Assembly (NCBI RefSeq): GCF_021018745.1
Contig: NZ_CP063845.1
Span: forward strand, 1,426,001-1,490,000
Source: Gloeobacter morelensis MG652769
GTDB lineage: Bacteria; Cyanobacteriota; Cyanobacteriia; Gloeobacterales; Gloeobacteraceae
Reading direction: 5' to 3'
DNA: 64,000 nucleotides
In this document: positions 18,192-27,131 of the stretch, one piece after another
How positions within the stretch are numbered: the stretch's first letter is position 1
Layout: every line of letters starts with the position of its first letter
Translations under genes and position numbers: made by a program
The notes under the pieces: model-generated
Databases searched by the model: none
Seen by the model: the letters and a program-made list of their open reading frames with translations, nothing else
What the model was told of the DNA's origin: nothing

Positions 18192-20555
18192 TTACTTCTG
18201 GAACCGGCGCAGCCAACCCTTCTTCTCGACCGCAGCCGGCCCCTCCTTGCCGGGGACGGGCTCGCCGTAGTAGTGGTAATAGTATTGATAATAGTAGTAT
18301 TGTCCTTCTGATTCCTGGCGCAGGGCATTGGCGACCATGCCCACCGGCACAATTTGGGCGGCTGCCAGGCGCTCGATCGCCCCTTTGAGGCCGCCGCGGC
18401 GGGCGGTCTCCAGGCCCACGACCATCAGCAGCCCGTCGGCGTACTTGGTGAGCAGCGTGGTGTCGGTGAGGCCGATAAGCGGCGGCGAGTCGATGACCAC
18501 CAGGTCGAACTCGGTGCGCCACTGGGCGACCAGTTCGGCCATCCGCTTCGAGTCGAGCAACATCACCGGGTTGGGCGGTATCGGACCGGAGGTGATTGCG
18601 TAGACGTTCTCGGCCGGGCTCTGTACGACGTCCTGCCAGCGCATTTCTCCCGACAGCACCGACGAGAGGCCCCGGCTGTTGCTCAGCTCCAACCGTTTGG
18701 CCACCGTCGGGCGGCGCAAATCAGCGTCGATAATCAGAACGCGCCGGTTCAATTCGCCGGCCACCCGGGCCATGTTGGTCGAAACGGTGCTCTTGCCTTC
18801 GCCGGGGGCCGAGGAGGAGATGACGAACACATTCATCTTGCGGTCGGAGCTTAAAAAGCGCAGGTTGGTCAGCAGCGAGCGAAAGGCTTCTTTGGAGGGC
18901 GAGCGCGAATATGGCGCATCGGAGCTATCGCCGCGACGGCGGGGACGATCGCCCTTTTTGGCGGGCGCATCGCCGGTCCCCTGAACCGCGGCGGTGTTGT
19001 CGAGCTCTTGGCTGTAGGGAATGGCGGCCAGCAGCGGCAGCCGCAGCAGCTCCTTGGCCCGGTCGATGGTTTTGACCCGGTCGTCGAAGGCTTCAAGGAG
19101 CGTTGCCGCCAATAGTCCTAGGGCCAAACCCAGAAAGCCGCCGATGCCGATGGTGATAAGCGGCTTCGGCCAGATCGGTTTGTCCAGTTCGGGCAACATC
19201 GCTGGTTCGATGACCCGCCAGGGGGAAATTTCTTGGGCAGCTTGGATCTTGAGTTCCTGCAGCCTCTGCAACAGACGGTTGAGGCTTTCGGAGGAGATGA
19301 CGGCGTTGCGGTTGAGTTCTTGGTAGCGCTTCGCCTGATTCGGTACCAGCTGGAAACGCTCGGCAAGCCGACTGCGGGCACTTTCAAGGCCCGCGACCCG
19401 CGCCGACTGCACCCGGTAGAGATTTTCGGCCTGCAGCAGCTCGCCGGTGAGGGTCTGCTGCAGCTCGCCGTAGCGGTCGTTGACGTCTGTACCGCCTCCC
19501 TGGGCGGCGGCTGGGCCGGCCAACGAATCGCGCAAGGAGCTCATTGGGGCGCCGGTCTGGCGGCCACCCCCCAAAAGTACCTCGGCCTGGCCCGTCAGTT
19601 GCCTCTGCAGCTTGTCCCGCTTATCTTTGAGAGCCTGAACCGTCGGATAATCGTCGCGAAAGCGGGTACTCTCGACCGCCAGTTGGGTCTCGGTCTCCTG
19701 CAGCTGCTTGAGCAAATCCTGGTAGAGCTTGTCGCCACTTAGGGTGGCGGAGGCTAGGGCCGAGCCGGGGGAGGTGCCCAGGCGGCCGGTCAGGCCCGCG
19801 TAGCGCTCGCGGGCAGTCTGCAGTTCGACGCGGGCTTTTTCGGTGTCCTCGGTCAAGCCGCTGAGGATGCGGCTCAGTTCGCGCCCCTGCTCCTGTGGGT
19901 CGAGGATGTTGTTTTGCCGACGAAAGTCGCGCAGGGCTTCTTCGGATTCTTCGACGGTGCGGCGCACCCGCGGCAACTCGGCTTCGATGAAGCTGATGGC
20001 ACCGCTGACTTTGGATTTTTGCACCTCCTGGCTGTAATCAATATAAATCTGGGCCAGGTTATTGAGCATCGCTTCGACCAGCCGCGGGTCGTTGTCTTTG
20101 AAGGCGACGGTCACCACCTGGGTGCGGGTGATCTGCGAAACGTTAAGCCGCTTGATGACGTCGTCGGCGTCCTGTTCCTGCAGCTCGGGATAGCGACCGC
20201 GCAGGCCCAACAGGGCTTTGTTGACCAGAGGTCGGCTCGAGAGCACCTGAATCTGGGTGCTGATCTGCGTCGAGAAATCCGCGCCGCCTCCCAACTGCTT
20301 GACCGATTCTTCGAGCACTTCGGTCTGCGAACCTTTGTCCTCCAGCAGCAGCAGCATCTCCGACTGGTAGACCGGCTTACTTAAAAACGTATATGCGGTC
20401 GCAAGAGCCAGCGTGCCGACGGCGACCCCCAAAGTCGGCCAACGCCAGCGCCATAGTATCCGGGCGTAGGCCTGGATGTCGAAGGCGGCCCTGCCGTACT
20501 CCCCGGAATCCGGGAAAGCCGAGGGCGATGTCGAGGGTGTGGCTTTGTTGACCAT
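18192..20555 (-). CDS. Wzc-type polysaccharide co-polymerase and tyrosine kinase
   Basis: About 787 residues. The N-terminal part is a Wzz domain: a first membrane segment near residues 40-60, a long periplasmic coiled-coil region, and a second membrane segment after the proline-rich LPELDKPIWPKPL. The C-terminal BY-kinase has Walker A SSAPGEGKST near residue 580, Walker A' LIIDADLRRP, and Walker B VVIDSPPLI. Next comes a tyrosine cluster (QYYYYQYYYHYYGE) that is the usual site of autophosphorylation. It controls chain length and export together with Wza. The start overlaps the wza stop as TGATG, so translation is probably coupled. Confidence 0.94.
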   Translation of the reverse strand: MVNKATPSTSPSAFPDSGEYGRAAFDIQAYARILWRWRWPTLGVAVGTLALATAYTFLSKPVYQSEMLLLLEDKGSQTEVLEESVKQLGGGADFSTQISTQIQVLSSRPLVNKALLGLRGRYPELQEQDADDVIKRLNVSQITRTQVVTVAFKDNDPRLVEAMLNNLAQIYIDYSQEVQKSKVSGAISFIEAELPRVRRTVEESEEALRDFRRQNNILDPQEQGRELSRILSGLTEDTEKARVELQTARERYAGLTGRLGTSPGSALASATLSGDKLYQDLLKQLQETETQLAVESTRFRDDYPTVQALKDKRDKLQRQLTGQAEVLLGGGRQTGAPMSSLRDSLAGPAAAQGGGTDVNDRYGELQQTLTGELLQAENLYRVQSARVAGLESARSRLAERFQLVPNQAKRYQELNRNAVISSESLNRLLQRLQELKIQAAQEISPWRVIEPAMLPELDKPIWPKPLITIGIGGFLGLALGLLAATLLEAFDDRVKTIDRAKELLRLPLLAAIPYSQELDNTAAVQGTGDAPAKKGDRPRRRGDSSDAPYSRSPSKEAFRSLLTNLRFLSSDRKMNVFVISSSAPGEGKSTVSTNMARVAGELNRRVLIIDADLRRPTVAKRLELSNSRGLSSVLSGEMRWQDVVQSPAENVYAITSGPIPPNPVMLLDSKRMAELVAQWRTEFDLVVIDSPPLIGLTDTTLLTKYADGLLMVVGLETARRGGLKGAIERLAAAQIVPVGMVANALRQESEGQYYYYQYYYHYYGEPVPGKEGPAAVEKKGWLRRFQK

Positions 20556-21628
20556 CAGCGCAGAGCCCTGAAAAGTAAAAGGATATTGCTCAACTGGGTA
20601 ATCGGTCCAAGGACGGTGCTGATCCCGGTGACCACCTCGCCGCCGAAGGAGCGCCGGACGATGAGCATGTCGCGGTCCCGCAGGGGTGGATTTTTTTGCT
20701 CGTCGAGGGCCTGCTCGACTTTGGCGTCGATCAGGCGGTGGCTGACGCTGCCGTCCCGGTTGATGCGCAACAGCTCGACGCGGGTCGGGTCGGCCAGATT
20801 CGTCAATCCGCCGGCCCCCTGCAGTGCCGCGATCAAAGGCGAACTGCCCCGGAGTTTCACCGCCCCCGGGCGCTGCACTTCACCAACCACCTGCACTTCG
20901 ATCGATTCAGGTGAGAGGTTGGAGCTGGCGATATGGCCGTACTCCTTGAGGTTCGGGGTGCCCGCCTCGGCGACGACCAGGGCGTCACCGTCCTGCAGTA
21001 CCGGGTTTTGGCTGACATCTCCGTTCTGGATAAGAGCCCACAAATCGAGCGAACGCCGGGCGGTCTGGCCGTTCGGCATTTGGCGAATAAAGGTCACATT
21101 GCGCACATCCGCCCGCTCGGTCACTCCCCCGGCTTGGGCCAGCACCGAGCTGACGTTGATGCGGTTGGTGACCACGCTCGGCACGCCCCCGGTAGCCGCC
21201 AGCGTTTGGACCGGCTGCGAGGTGTAGGCGCCCGGCCGGTACACCTCGCCGCTCACCGTGATCGTCACCGGCCGCGGCCGCTCGATGGTCACCGAGATGC
21301 GCGTCTTGACCAGGTAGGGGCGGTACAGTTCGGCCAGCTTATCGGTGAGCTGATCCGCCGTCAGCCCCTCGCCGCGCACGCTGCCCAGCAGCGGCATCGA
21401 CAGGGTGCCGTCGGGAAGGACCGTGCGCGCACCGGACAACTCCGGCACGTTGAAGAAATTGATCTGCAGACCGTCCCCAGGGCCGATCGCGTAATCGGTA
21501 GTGGTCGCTTCAAGGTTAAAACTGCGGCCCCCGGAGAGTGTCGGTGTGGTCTGTGCCGGACACGCCGCCTGAAAAAGCAGCAGCGATGCCAGCAAAACGG
21601 AAAAGAGAGAAACAGTTTTGCTTGTCAT
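20555..21628 (-). CDS. Polysaccharide export outer-membrane protein (Wza-like)
   Basis: About 357 residues from the ATG at 21628. A signal peptide (LFSVLLASLLLFQAACPA) is followed by the export-protein domain (YAIGPGDGLQINFFNVPELSG, then VLPDGTLSMPLLGSVRGEGLT). Two SLBB-like domains come next, marked by ITVSGEVYRPGAY and VQVVGEVQRPGAV. The C-terminal segment (ISTVLGPITQLSNILLLFRALR) can form the outer-membrane helix. A cysteine near the cleavage site may make it a lipoprotein, but the lipobox is imperfect. It forms the outer-membrane channel of the capsule/exopolysaccharide exporter and heads the operon that runs to 12919. Confidence 0.93.
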   Translation of the reverse strand: MTSKTVSLFSVLLASLLLFQAACPAQTTPTLSGGRSFNLEATTTDYAIGPGDGLQINFFNVPELSGARTVLPDGTLSMPLLGSVRGEGLTADQLTDKLAELYRPYLVKTRISVTIERPRPVTITVSGEVYRPGAYTSQPVQTLAATGGVPSVVTNRINVSSVLAQAGGVTERADVRNVTFIRQMPNGQTARRSLDLWALIQNGDVSQNPVLQDGDALVVAEAGTPNLKEYGHIASSNLSPESIEVQVVGEVQRPGAVKLRGSSPLIAALQGAGGLTNLADPTRVELLRINRDGSVSHRLIDAKVEQALDEQKNPPLRDRDMLIVRRSFGGEVVTGISTVLGPITQLSNILLLFRALR

Positions 21629-21790
21629 CTTCTTTGGTACCTTCTGCACATCGCACGGTTGTGCACTGCGCACCGCATACCCCGAAAATCCCTCGCCGTG
21701 ATCGCGACGGGGCAATAGCTACGAGATTTTCGCACGAAAGCGGCGGCGGCGCAATGTCGGTTCTGGAAACGGTAAAACAGCTCAAACTTG

Positions 21791-22621
21791 TCACGGCGGC
21801 GATTGCAAAAAGGTTTCAAGGGGCATTCTCGTAAACAATTCCAGTCTGCCGCCCTCGGTGCAGTTGTGGATCTGCCTGCCTGCCGCCGCGTAGACGGCGC
21901 CCGCCAGTGCATAGGCCGTCTCGCTTCCGGCAAGGTCCGGCAGTTGCCATCGCACGCCGCCCGCAAAATAATTCGGGTCGAAGTGATCACTATCTTGGTC
22001 TTTGGAAACCACGGTTTTGTTGGCCGGTCCTTTTGCATTAAACGAGTGGTCGCACCCGATCAGGCCCACCCGAGCAAACCCCATGTGAAAAGCCAATTGC
22101 AGCGCCACAAACGTCACTGTATATCCCTGATAGATGCTCACCGAGCAGTCGCGGGCGAACTTGATCTGGCTTGCGGAGTGCAGAAATACTACGTTTGGGC
22201 GTGGATGGACGAATCGCCGGGCAAAGTTATCCAGAAACAGAGGAATATTTGTCTGATTGAAAAAATCGGCGTTCTGCTCCAGTACCAGGGGATTTACCGA
22301 CACGATGCAGGAAGGACGAAAATCGGAACGCTCAAAAAGAAGATTGATTTTGTTCATCCCAATGGTGAACGTGTCCTTCAAAAGGGAGAGATCCGACTTG
22401 AGCAGGCTCGGCCCGTTACAGACAATTACCGACGATCGGCCAGCGTAACGGTTCTTCCAGGCCAGCAATCTGCGCCGCGAACGCCACGATTCGATATCAA
22501 GATCCCAGCGCAGGCGGTTATAAATTTCGTAGGCGGCAAAGCGATAAGGATTGACCGTGGGGTTGGTCGCCAGCAATTCGGCATCGACAGGGTTGCGATT
22601 GAGGATCCGAAATAATGACAT
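21791..22621 (-). CDS. DUF115 / MptE-like protein of a surface-polysaccharide locus
   Basis: About 276 residues. The core has SVIVCNGPSLLKSDLSLL, then IGMNKINLLFE, VSVNPLVLEQ, and later FARVGLIGCDHSFN, a pattern of the DUF115 group (annotated as 6-hydroxymethylpterin pyrophosphokinase MptE-like). In surface-polysaccharide loci these genes are thought to be glycan-modifying or transferase-like proteins rather than pterin enzymes; this is inference. No signal peptide or membrane segment is seen. It lies about 160 bases upstream of wza on the same strand and has its own upstream region. Confidence 0.7.
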   Translation of the reverse strand: MSLFRILNRNPVDAELLATNPTVNPYRFAAYEIYNRLRWDLDIESWRSRRRLLAWKNRYAGRSSVIVCNGPSLLKSDLSLLKDTFTIGMNKINLLFERSDFRPSCIVSVNPLVLEQNADFFNQTNIPLFLDNFARRFVHPRPNVVFLHSASQIKFARDCSVSIYQGYTVTFVALQLAFHMGFARVGLIGCDHSFNAKGPANKTVVSKDQDSDHFDPNYFAGGVRWQLPDLAGSETAYALAGAVYAAAGRQIHNCTEGGRLELFTRMPLETFLQSPP

Positions 22622-22646
22622 AAGAAACAGTTGATACTTTCAAGTC

Positions 22647-22669
22647 TGTATAGCGATGCCTGTATAGCG
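22647..22669. repeat. Direct repeats in the upstream region of the DUF115 gene
   Basis: TGTATAGCG is present at 22647-22655 and again at 22661-22669, a 14-base period, just upstream of the DUF115 gene start on the minus strand. Read in that direction each copy gives CGCTATACA, which includes a TATACA box usable as a -10 element. A perfect palindrome (GCCGGT/ACCGGC) lies at 22687-22700. The function is a guess. Confidence 0.5.
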
Positions 22670-22761
22670 CATCCTGTTCGCAACCTGCCGGTTCACCGGC
22701 AATCTCCATTCAGAAAGAGACCGGTTTGGATGCGTGTAGGGCACAATTGGCCGAATCGTTC

Positions 22762-24246
22762 TTAAGTCCAGGGGATGTACGCTTGCCATTTGGGCACAGC
22801 CGGCAGCAGGACAGTACCTAGGCAGTAAACCACCGCCACCGCCAGGGGAACCAGCGAGGTGGCGGGTTCGAACGACCAGAAATTGACTTTGCAGGCGCGG
22901 TAGGAATGCAGAGCGCAGTACCACGAATAGAAGCCCAAGTAGCCCGCAAGCAGGGCTACGGGAATGGCGTAAGCCCCCAGGCTCCCGAAGGTGGTGCAGG
23001 CGACCGCCGCGAAGATGGTGCCGTGCACCAGGGTAACCTTGTGCCAGATGATGTGGTTGGTGGTGCTGTACAACTGCAGATGCATCGCCCCGAAGCGCTC
23101 GACAAAAAAAGCCAGGCCGAGAAGCGCCCACAACAACGGCTCGACAAAGCGGGCCTGGCTGCCGATCAGCCGCAGCAGCGGCTCCGCCAGCAGGCCGATC
23201 CCGACAAAACCAACCACGTAAGCCCAGTACGCCAGGCACATCCCCCGGCGCGCGATCTGCACCTGCTCTTCGAGGCGGCCCTGGGAGCGCAGACGCGCCA
23301 GCACCGGAAGCTTGCTGTAAAAAGGAGCCTGAGAGAATTGATTGACCGTCTGGATGACACGCAAGGCCACCAGGTAGGCCGCTACATCCGCGGCGGTGCC
23401 CACCTGTGCGTAGAGCAGGTGGCTTACCTGCAGCAGACCACTGGTCAGCAACAGGCCCACGCCGCTGCGCCAGGCACTCGGCCAAACGGCCGCGAAAATC
23501 TCGCGGCAAAAGAGGCTCTGTCGTCCATGGGCGAAGCGGCCCTCCGCCAGTTTAAAAGACAGCCACCGGTTGATCAGGACGCCCAGGACCACCCAACTCT
23601 GGTTGGCAACCACCAGGGGCAGCAGGCCGCCGCCGCCGGCGAGCACTGCAAAGCTGCTGGCGATGGCACCCAAGGCCGTAAAAGCTTGCCAGCGCTGCCA
23701 GGGCGCCACCTGGTTGATCCCCTGCAGGTAAGCGCTATAGAGATTGCCGTAGAAGGTGACGGCCGAAACGGCCACGATCACCACCCATGCCGTCCAAGCA
23801 GCGGCAGGATCGGCGGTGGCCGCAATCGACTTGGCCAACGACCAGGTGCCCAAGGTGGCAAGCAAAATCACGGAGCCAAGGGTCAAACGCCGGTAGACGA
23901 CGCGCATCGTGCCGCAGATGCGCGTCAGCACCTCCCAATTCGGCTGACCGTCCCCTCCAGAGGGCGGGGAGGACTGAAAGTTGCCCACATCCCGGGCTCC
24001 GCCCATGGCAAAGGCGATCACCCGGCCGAAGGTCGGGCTGAACCCCAGATCCAACAGCATCTGCAGGGCAATAATACCGCTCAACAGTGACCAGACGACG
24101 ATCTCTGCGGGACTGAACTGCCGCAGCACCAGCGGAAAAACCGCTACCAGGCTCAAAGTGCGCGCCGCGAAGCTTCCCCAAGTCGCCAGGGTTGGGGAGT
24201 TCCACAGGCGGCGGCCGGTGCCGACGGTGGGCAAACCTAAGGTCAT
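22762..24246 (-). CDS. Polysaccharide flippase-like membrane protein (Wzx/MATE-type)
   Basis: About 494 residues with some twelve hydrophobic segments, in keeping with the MOP superfamily of lipid-linked oligosaccharide flippases. Features are a first helix after TLATWGSFAARTLSL, the segment DLGFSPTFGRVIAFAMGGA near residue 70, and paired helices to the C terminus. It would move the completed undecaprenyl-linked repeat unit across the inner membrane. It ends a tight minus-strand run that starts at 29691, and it begins four bases after the FkbM methyltransferase gene. Topology and context support the call more than sequence motifs do. Confidence 0.78.
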   Translation of the reverse strand: MTLGLPTVGTGRRLWNSPTLATWGSFAARTLSLVAVFPLVLRQFSPAEIVVWSLLSGIIALQMLLDLGFSPTFGRVIAFAMGGARDVGNFQSSPPSGGDGQPNWEVLTRICGTMRVVYRRLTLGSVILLATLGTWSLAKSIAATADPAAAWTAWVVIVAVSAVTFYGNLYSAYLQGINQVAPWQRWQAFTALGAIASSFAVLAGGGGLLPLVVANQSWVVLGVLINRWLSFKLAEGRFAHGRQSLFCREIFAAVWPSAWRSGVGLLLTSGLLQVSHLLYAQVGTAADVAAYLVALRVIQTVNQFSQAPFYSKLPVLARLRSQGRLEEQVQIARRGMCLAYWAYVVGFVGIGLLAEPLLRLIGSQARFVEPLLWALLGLAFFVERFGAMHLQLYSTTNHIIWHKVTLVHGTIFAAVACTTFGSLGAYAIPVALLAGYLGFYSWYCALHSYRACKVNFWSFEPATSLVPLAVAVVYCLGTVLLPAVPKWQAYIPWT

Positions 24247-24250
24247 CGCC

Positions 24251-25108
24251 TCAACGTACCGACGGCCACAGGCCGTTCGGGGCTATCAACAGGTCGCACC
24301 AGCCGTCGCCGGCCGCCAGCCCCTGGATATACTGCACAAAAGCGGCGCACTCGTCCTCCAATAAGGGGCAGCCCCAGAGTTCCGCCAGGGTGTCGGCCTT
24401 GAAGCGGGTGCGCTTGGGCCACTCCACCACCCGATAGCGGCGGACCAGATCGCCCAAGAAGGCCACCGGTTCGGTGCCCTGCAAGCGCAACCATTTGGGG
24501 GCAAATTCCATTTTGATCACCCAGCCGCGCTCGCGGGCAAAAAAACGGTGGCCGCCGGCCAGCACCTTGGACTCAAAGCCCTGAGTATCGATCTTGATAT
24601 ACACAAACTGTTGCTCAGGGACATCCGCGAGCAGTTCGTCGATGGTGACGGCAGGCACGGTGACGGTCCTCCAGCCGCGCTCACCCCGAACACGGTTGTC
24701 CTGACTCGAATGCGGATTAAGTGCGAAGCTTCCACCGCTGGGGGTATCGGAACAGATGGCAGCCACCAGATGATAGTTGGTACATTTATTCTGCCGCAGA
24801 TTTTTCTCCAGAACAGGCACCAGCAGCGGCGACGGCTCGACAGCAATAATTCGGCACTCGGGATTACGGGCAAAGTGCAGCAAAGCCGTAAAGCCGTAGT
24901 TGGCTCCCACGTCCAGATAGACCGCAGGCCGGAAGCGAGCGGTGATTTCTTGCTGGATCGGACAGAGGATGTCCGCCCAGTAACCGGGCTGCAGGTACAT
25001 GCGCCCACCATAATCGCGAATGTCCACCGTTAGAGAAAAATCGCCGAAGTCGACGGTCCGGTACGGCCTGAGCCCCCGGCGGATATTCTGGTAGAGCCGA
25101 TGAAGCAT
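24251..25108 (-). CDS. FkbM-family methyltransferase
   Basis: About 285 residues. The SAM-binding region is YLDVGANYGFTALL followed by the acidic RIIAVEPSPLLVPVLEKNL. Later TIDELLADVPEQQFVYIKIDTQGFE is the defining stretch of FkbM-type methyltransferases. Such enzymes usually O-methylate sugars in surface glycans. Its start codon lies one base after the stop of the preceding methyltransferase gene, so the two are translated from one message. Acceptor unknown. Confidence 0.9.
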   Translation of the reverse strand: MLHRLYQNIRRGLRPYRTVDFGDFSLTVDIRDYGGRMYLQPGYWADILCPIQQEITARFRPAVYLDVGANYGFTALLHFARNPECRIIAVEPSPLLVPVLEKNLRQNKCTNYHLVAAICSDTPSGGSFALNPHSSQDNRVRGERGWRTVTVPAVTIDELLADVPEQQFVYIKIDTQGFESKVLAGGHRFFARERGWVIKMEFAPKWLRLQGTEPVAFLGDLVRRYRVVEWPKRTRFKADTLAELWGCPLLEDECAAFVQYIQGLAAGDGWCDLLIAPNGLWPSVR

Positions 25109-25109
25109 G

Positions 25110-26078
25110 TCAGCTTTTGGTGCTGTGAGTAGGACTCAGGACGTTGAAATTCACAGAAGGCAGGTGATCGCTGTAGGTGTTCATCTGTTTGAACAAGCTG
25201 CGGCGCGCACCCTGGCTGCGGCCCAGTCCCCGGCGCAACCGCACGATGCCCTTGAGTACCCCGAACCAGTTGCCGTCGTCGATCTGTTGCGCCAGGGTTA
25301 GGGTCTCGGGGGCAAAGGCAGCCACATCCGCCGCGTGCACAATGTGTTCATTTTCGTAAAGGCTGCGGCTTCGTTCGGTGGGCGGATACATCGCAGGCAG
25401 CAGGTTGCGCGGGTCGCGCACCAGGATGTGCACGCCGTTCCACCAGGTGGAGCGCGCCTGCTGCTGTTGGGAGGGAGACATGTTGGCGGGATGGCAGGGT
25501 GTGTAGGCCTCGAAGATCAGCTTGAACTCGGGATGGGTAATCAAAAAATCGCGGTTGGCCTGCCGGACATGGCGATAGTTGCTATCGTCGACGACAATCA
25601 CGGCCTCGGGATGCAGGTGCGGCAGCGCCAGTTCGAGGCACATCAACTGGCTGCGGTAGTCGTGGGGGCCGTCGACAAAATAGACCGCTACTTTGCGTCG
25701 GCCGACGGCGGAGTGCAGATCCCCAAGGGCGTCTTCGTAGTCCTTATTGATGACGTGGGCATTATCAAGACCGAGGCGGGCGGACCGCTGGCGGACGATC
25801 TCCAGGTTTTTGCCCTCGGGATCAAAAAAGGCAAAGTTGTCGACGCCGTAGCAAGGCATCTCCCGGCAGGCCATCGCTACCGAAAGCAGTGTCAGGCCCT
25901 GATAAACGCCCACCTCCAGGTAACAGGTATCGTTATCGCCTGCAAACAGCCGGGCGAGTCGTTGCAGGCAACCCACCAATTTCTGGCCCGAAAAGCCGGT
26001 CAGCACTCCGGGCTCTGCGGCGACCAGGGCACTTTGGGATTCCGCCAGCTGAATGGCGTTGATCATTTTTTCGATCAT
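25110..26078 (-). CDS. Class I SAM-dependent methyltransferase
   Basis: About 322 residues. The core reads CYLEVGVYQGLTLLSVAMAC, CYGVDNFAFFDPEG, then YFVDGPHDYRSQLMCLELALPHL and AVIVVDDSNYRHVRQA. That is the Methyltransf_24 pattern often linked to polysaccharide or natural-product gene clusters. No membrane segment is visible. It belongs to the same operon as the FkbM gene and the flippase. The methyl acceptor cannot be deduced. Confidence 0.82.
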   Translation of the reverse strand: MIEKMINAIQLAESQSALVAAEPGVLTGFSGQKLVGCLQRLARLFAGDNDTCYLEVGVYQGLTLLSVAMACREMPCYGVDNFAFFDPEGKNLEIVRQRSARLGLDNAHVINKDYEDALGDLHSAVGRRKVAVYFVDGPHDYRSQLMCLELALPHLHPEAVIVVDDSNYRHVRQANRDFLITHPEFKLIFEAYTPCHPANMSPSQQQQARSTWWNGVHILVRDPRNLLPAMYPPTERSRSLYENEHIVHAADVAAFAPETLTLAQQIDDGNWFGVLKGIVRLRRGLGRSQGARRSLFKQMNTYSDHLPSVNFNVLSPTHSTKS

Positions 26079-26166
26079 GCTGATGGTCCTAGAGGTTGAA
26101 GGTGTGGCGAATCTGCAGGTGCCATAGCTTCTAGCAGCTCAAACCGACCGGTATGTACTGGGGATC

Positions 26167-26376
26167 TCAAACGCCCCAAGGCATGCCGTACCGGCCGTTG
26201 CGCCTATAGAAATAGGCCAGGTGGTCCTTGAGGTAGGTGCAGCGGCTGATGTCGGTGCAATAGTGCCATCCCAGCTGCGTGCGACCGTTCGCCTGCAAGA
26301 ACGCTTCGACAAAACGAAATTCTTTGCTTTCCAGTTGCTCCTGCAGGTCGATAAGTTCGTAGGTGAGCATCGCCAC
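26167..26376 (-). CDS. Small protein resembling a methyltransferase N-terminal lead
   Basis: A 69-residue frame from a GTG at 26376 or an ATG at 26370, lying 20 bases after the SDR gene stop. It contains EAFLQANGRTQLGWHYCTDI. From memory, a very similar stretch (NRTQ-GWHY-D) opens larger SAM methyltransferases in polysaccharide loci, before their Rossmann domain. Here it stops soon after, at GRYGMPWGV. It may be a 5' remnant of a deleted methyltransferase gene or a free-standing small protein. No ribosome site stands out. Moderate to low confidence. Confidence 0.4.
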   Translation of the reverse strand: MAMLTYELIDLQEQLESKEFRFVEAFLQANGRTQLGWHYCTDISRCTYLKDHLAYFYRRNGRYGMPWGV

Positions 26377-26396
26377 TGTGGATTGACGGGTTGTCC

Positions 26397-27131
26397 CTAC
26401 TCGGGATCGTGCAGGCGCACGGCGATGCCGCCGTCGATGGCCAGCGAGGCGCCGGTGATCGAACCGGCTCGCCCGGAGGCCAGAAACAGCGCTAAGTGGG
26501 CCACTTCCTCGGGCTCGGCGATGCGGCCGGTGGGGTGCATCGCGGCCAGTTGCCGCAGCGACGCTTCGTTGCCTGCGAAACCGGCCAGCAGCATCGGCGT
26601 GGCCGTCGCTGCCGGGCTGATGGCGTTGACGCGCACCCGCCCTCCGAGGTCCACCGCCATCGCTTGGGTGAGCCCGACCAAGGCCGCCTTGCTGGTGGCA
26701 TAGCAGACAAAACCCGGCTTGGTGGCCCGGGCGTGGACGCTGGCGATGTTGATCACCGAGCCGCAGGCCCGCTCCAATTCTTGGAGCAGGCCCTGCGCCA
26801 ACAAAAATGGCCCGATCAGATTGGTCTGGAGCGTCCGATGCCAGTGGGAGGCAGTAATCTGTTCGGTTCTTCCCAGGATCTGCACGGCGGCATTGTTGAT
26901 TAGGGCACTAAGCGGCTGGTCCCCGAGCACCTCGCGCACTTTCTGGAGTACCCCGGCGCGATAGTCCTCATCCTGGCACACTCGCATCACGTCGAAGCGC
27001 ACGAAAGCATCGCAGGGACAGCGGGCCTCGGAGCAGTCGGAGGCAATCACTTTGTAGTCCGCCTCCAAAAAGACCCGGCACAGGGCCTGGCCGATACCGC
27101 CGTTGGCACCGGTAATCAAGACGGCGGGCAC
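26397..27131 (-). CDS. Short-chain dehydrogenase/reductase
   Basis: About 244 residues of the classical SDR type: nucleotide motif ITGANGGIG, structural NNAA, catalytic Ser in INIASVHA, and the YATSK pair, ending with ITGASLAIDGG. It reduces or oxidises a small carbonyl or alcohol with NAD(P). The 5' end overlaps the preceding dehydrogenase gene by 16 bases, so it works with the cytidylyltransferase-like and 2-hydroxyacid dehydrogenase-like proteins of the same cassette, probably in making an unusual acidic sugar. Substrate unknown. Confidence 0.88.
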   Translation of the reverse strand: MPAVLITGANGGIGQALCRVFLEADYKVIASDCSEARCPCDAFVRFDVMRVCQDEDYRAGVLQKVREVLGDQPLSALINNAAVQILGRTEQITASHWHRTLQTNLIGPFLLAQGLLQELERACGSVINIASVHARATKPGFVCYATSKAALVGLTQAMAVDLGGRVRVNAISPAATATPMLLAGFAGNEASLRQLAAMHPTGRIAEPEEVAHLALFLASGRAGSITGASLAIDGGIAVRLHDPE

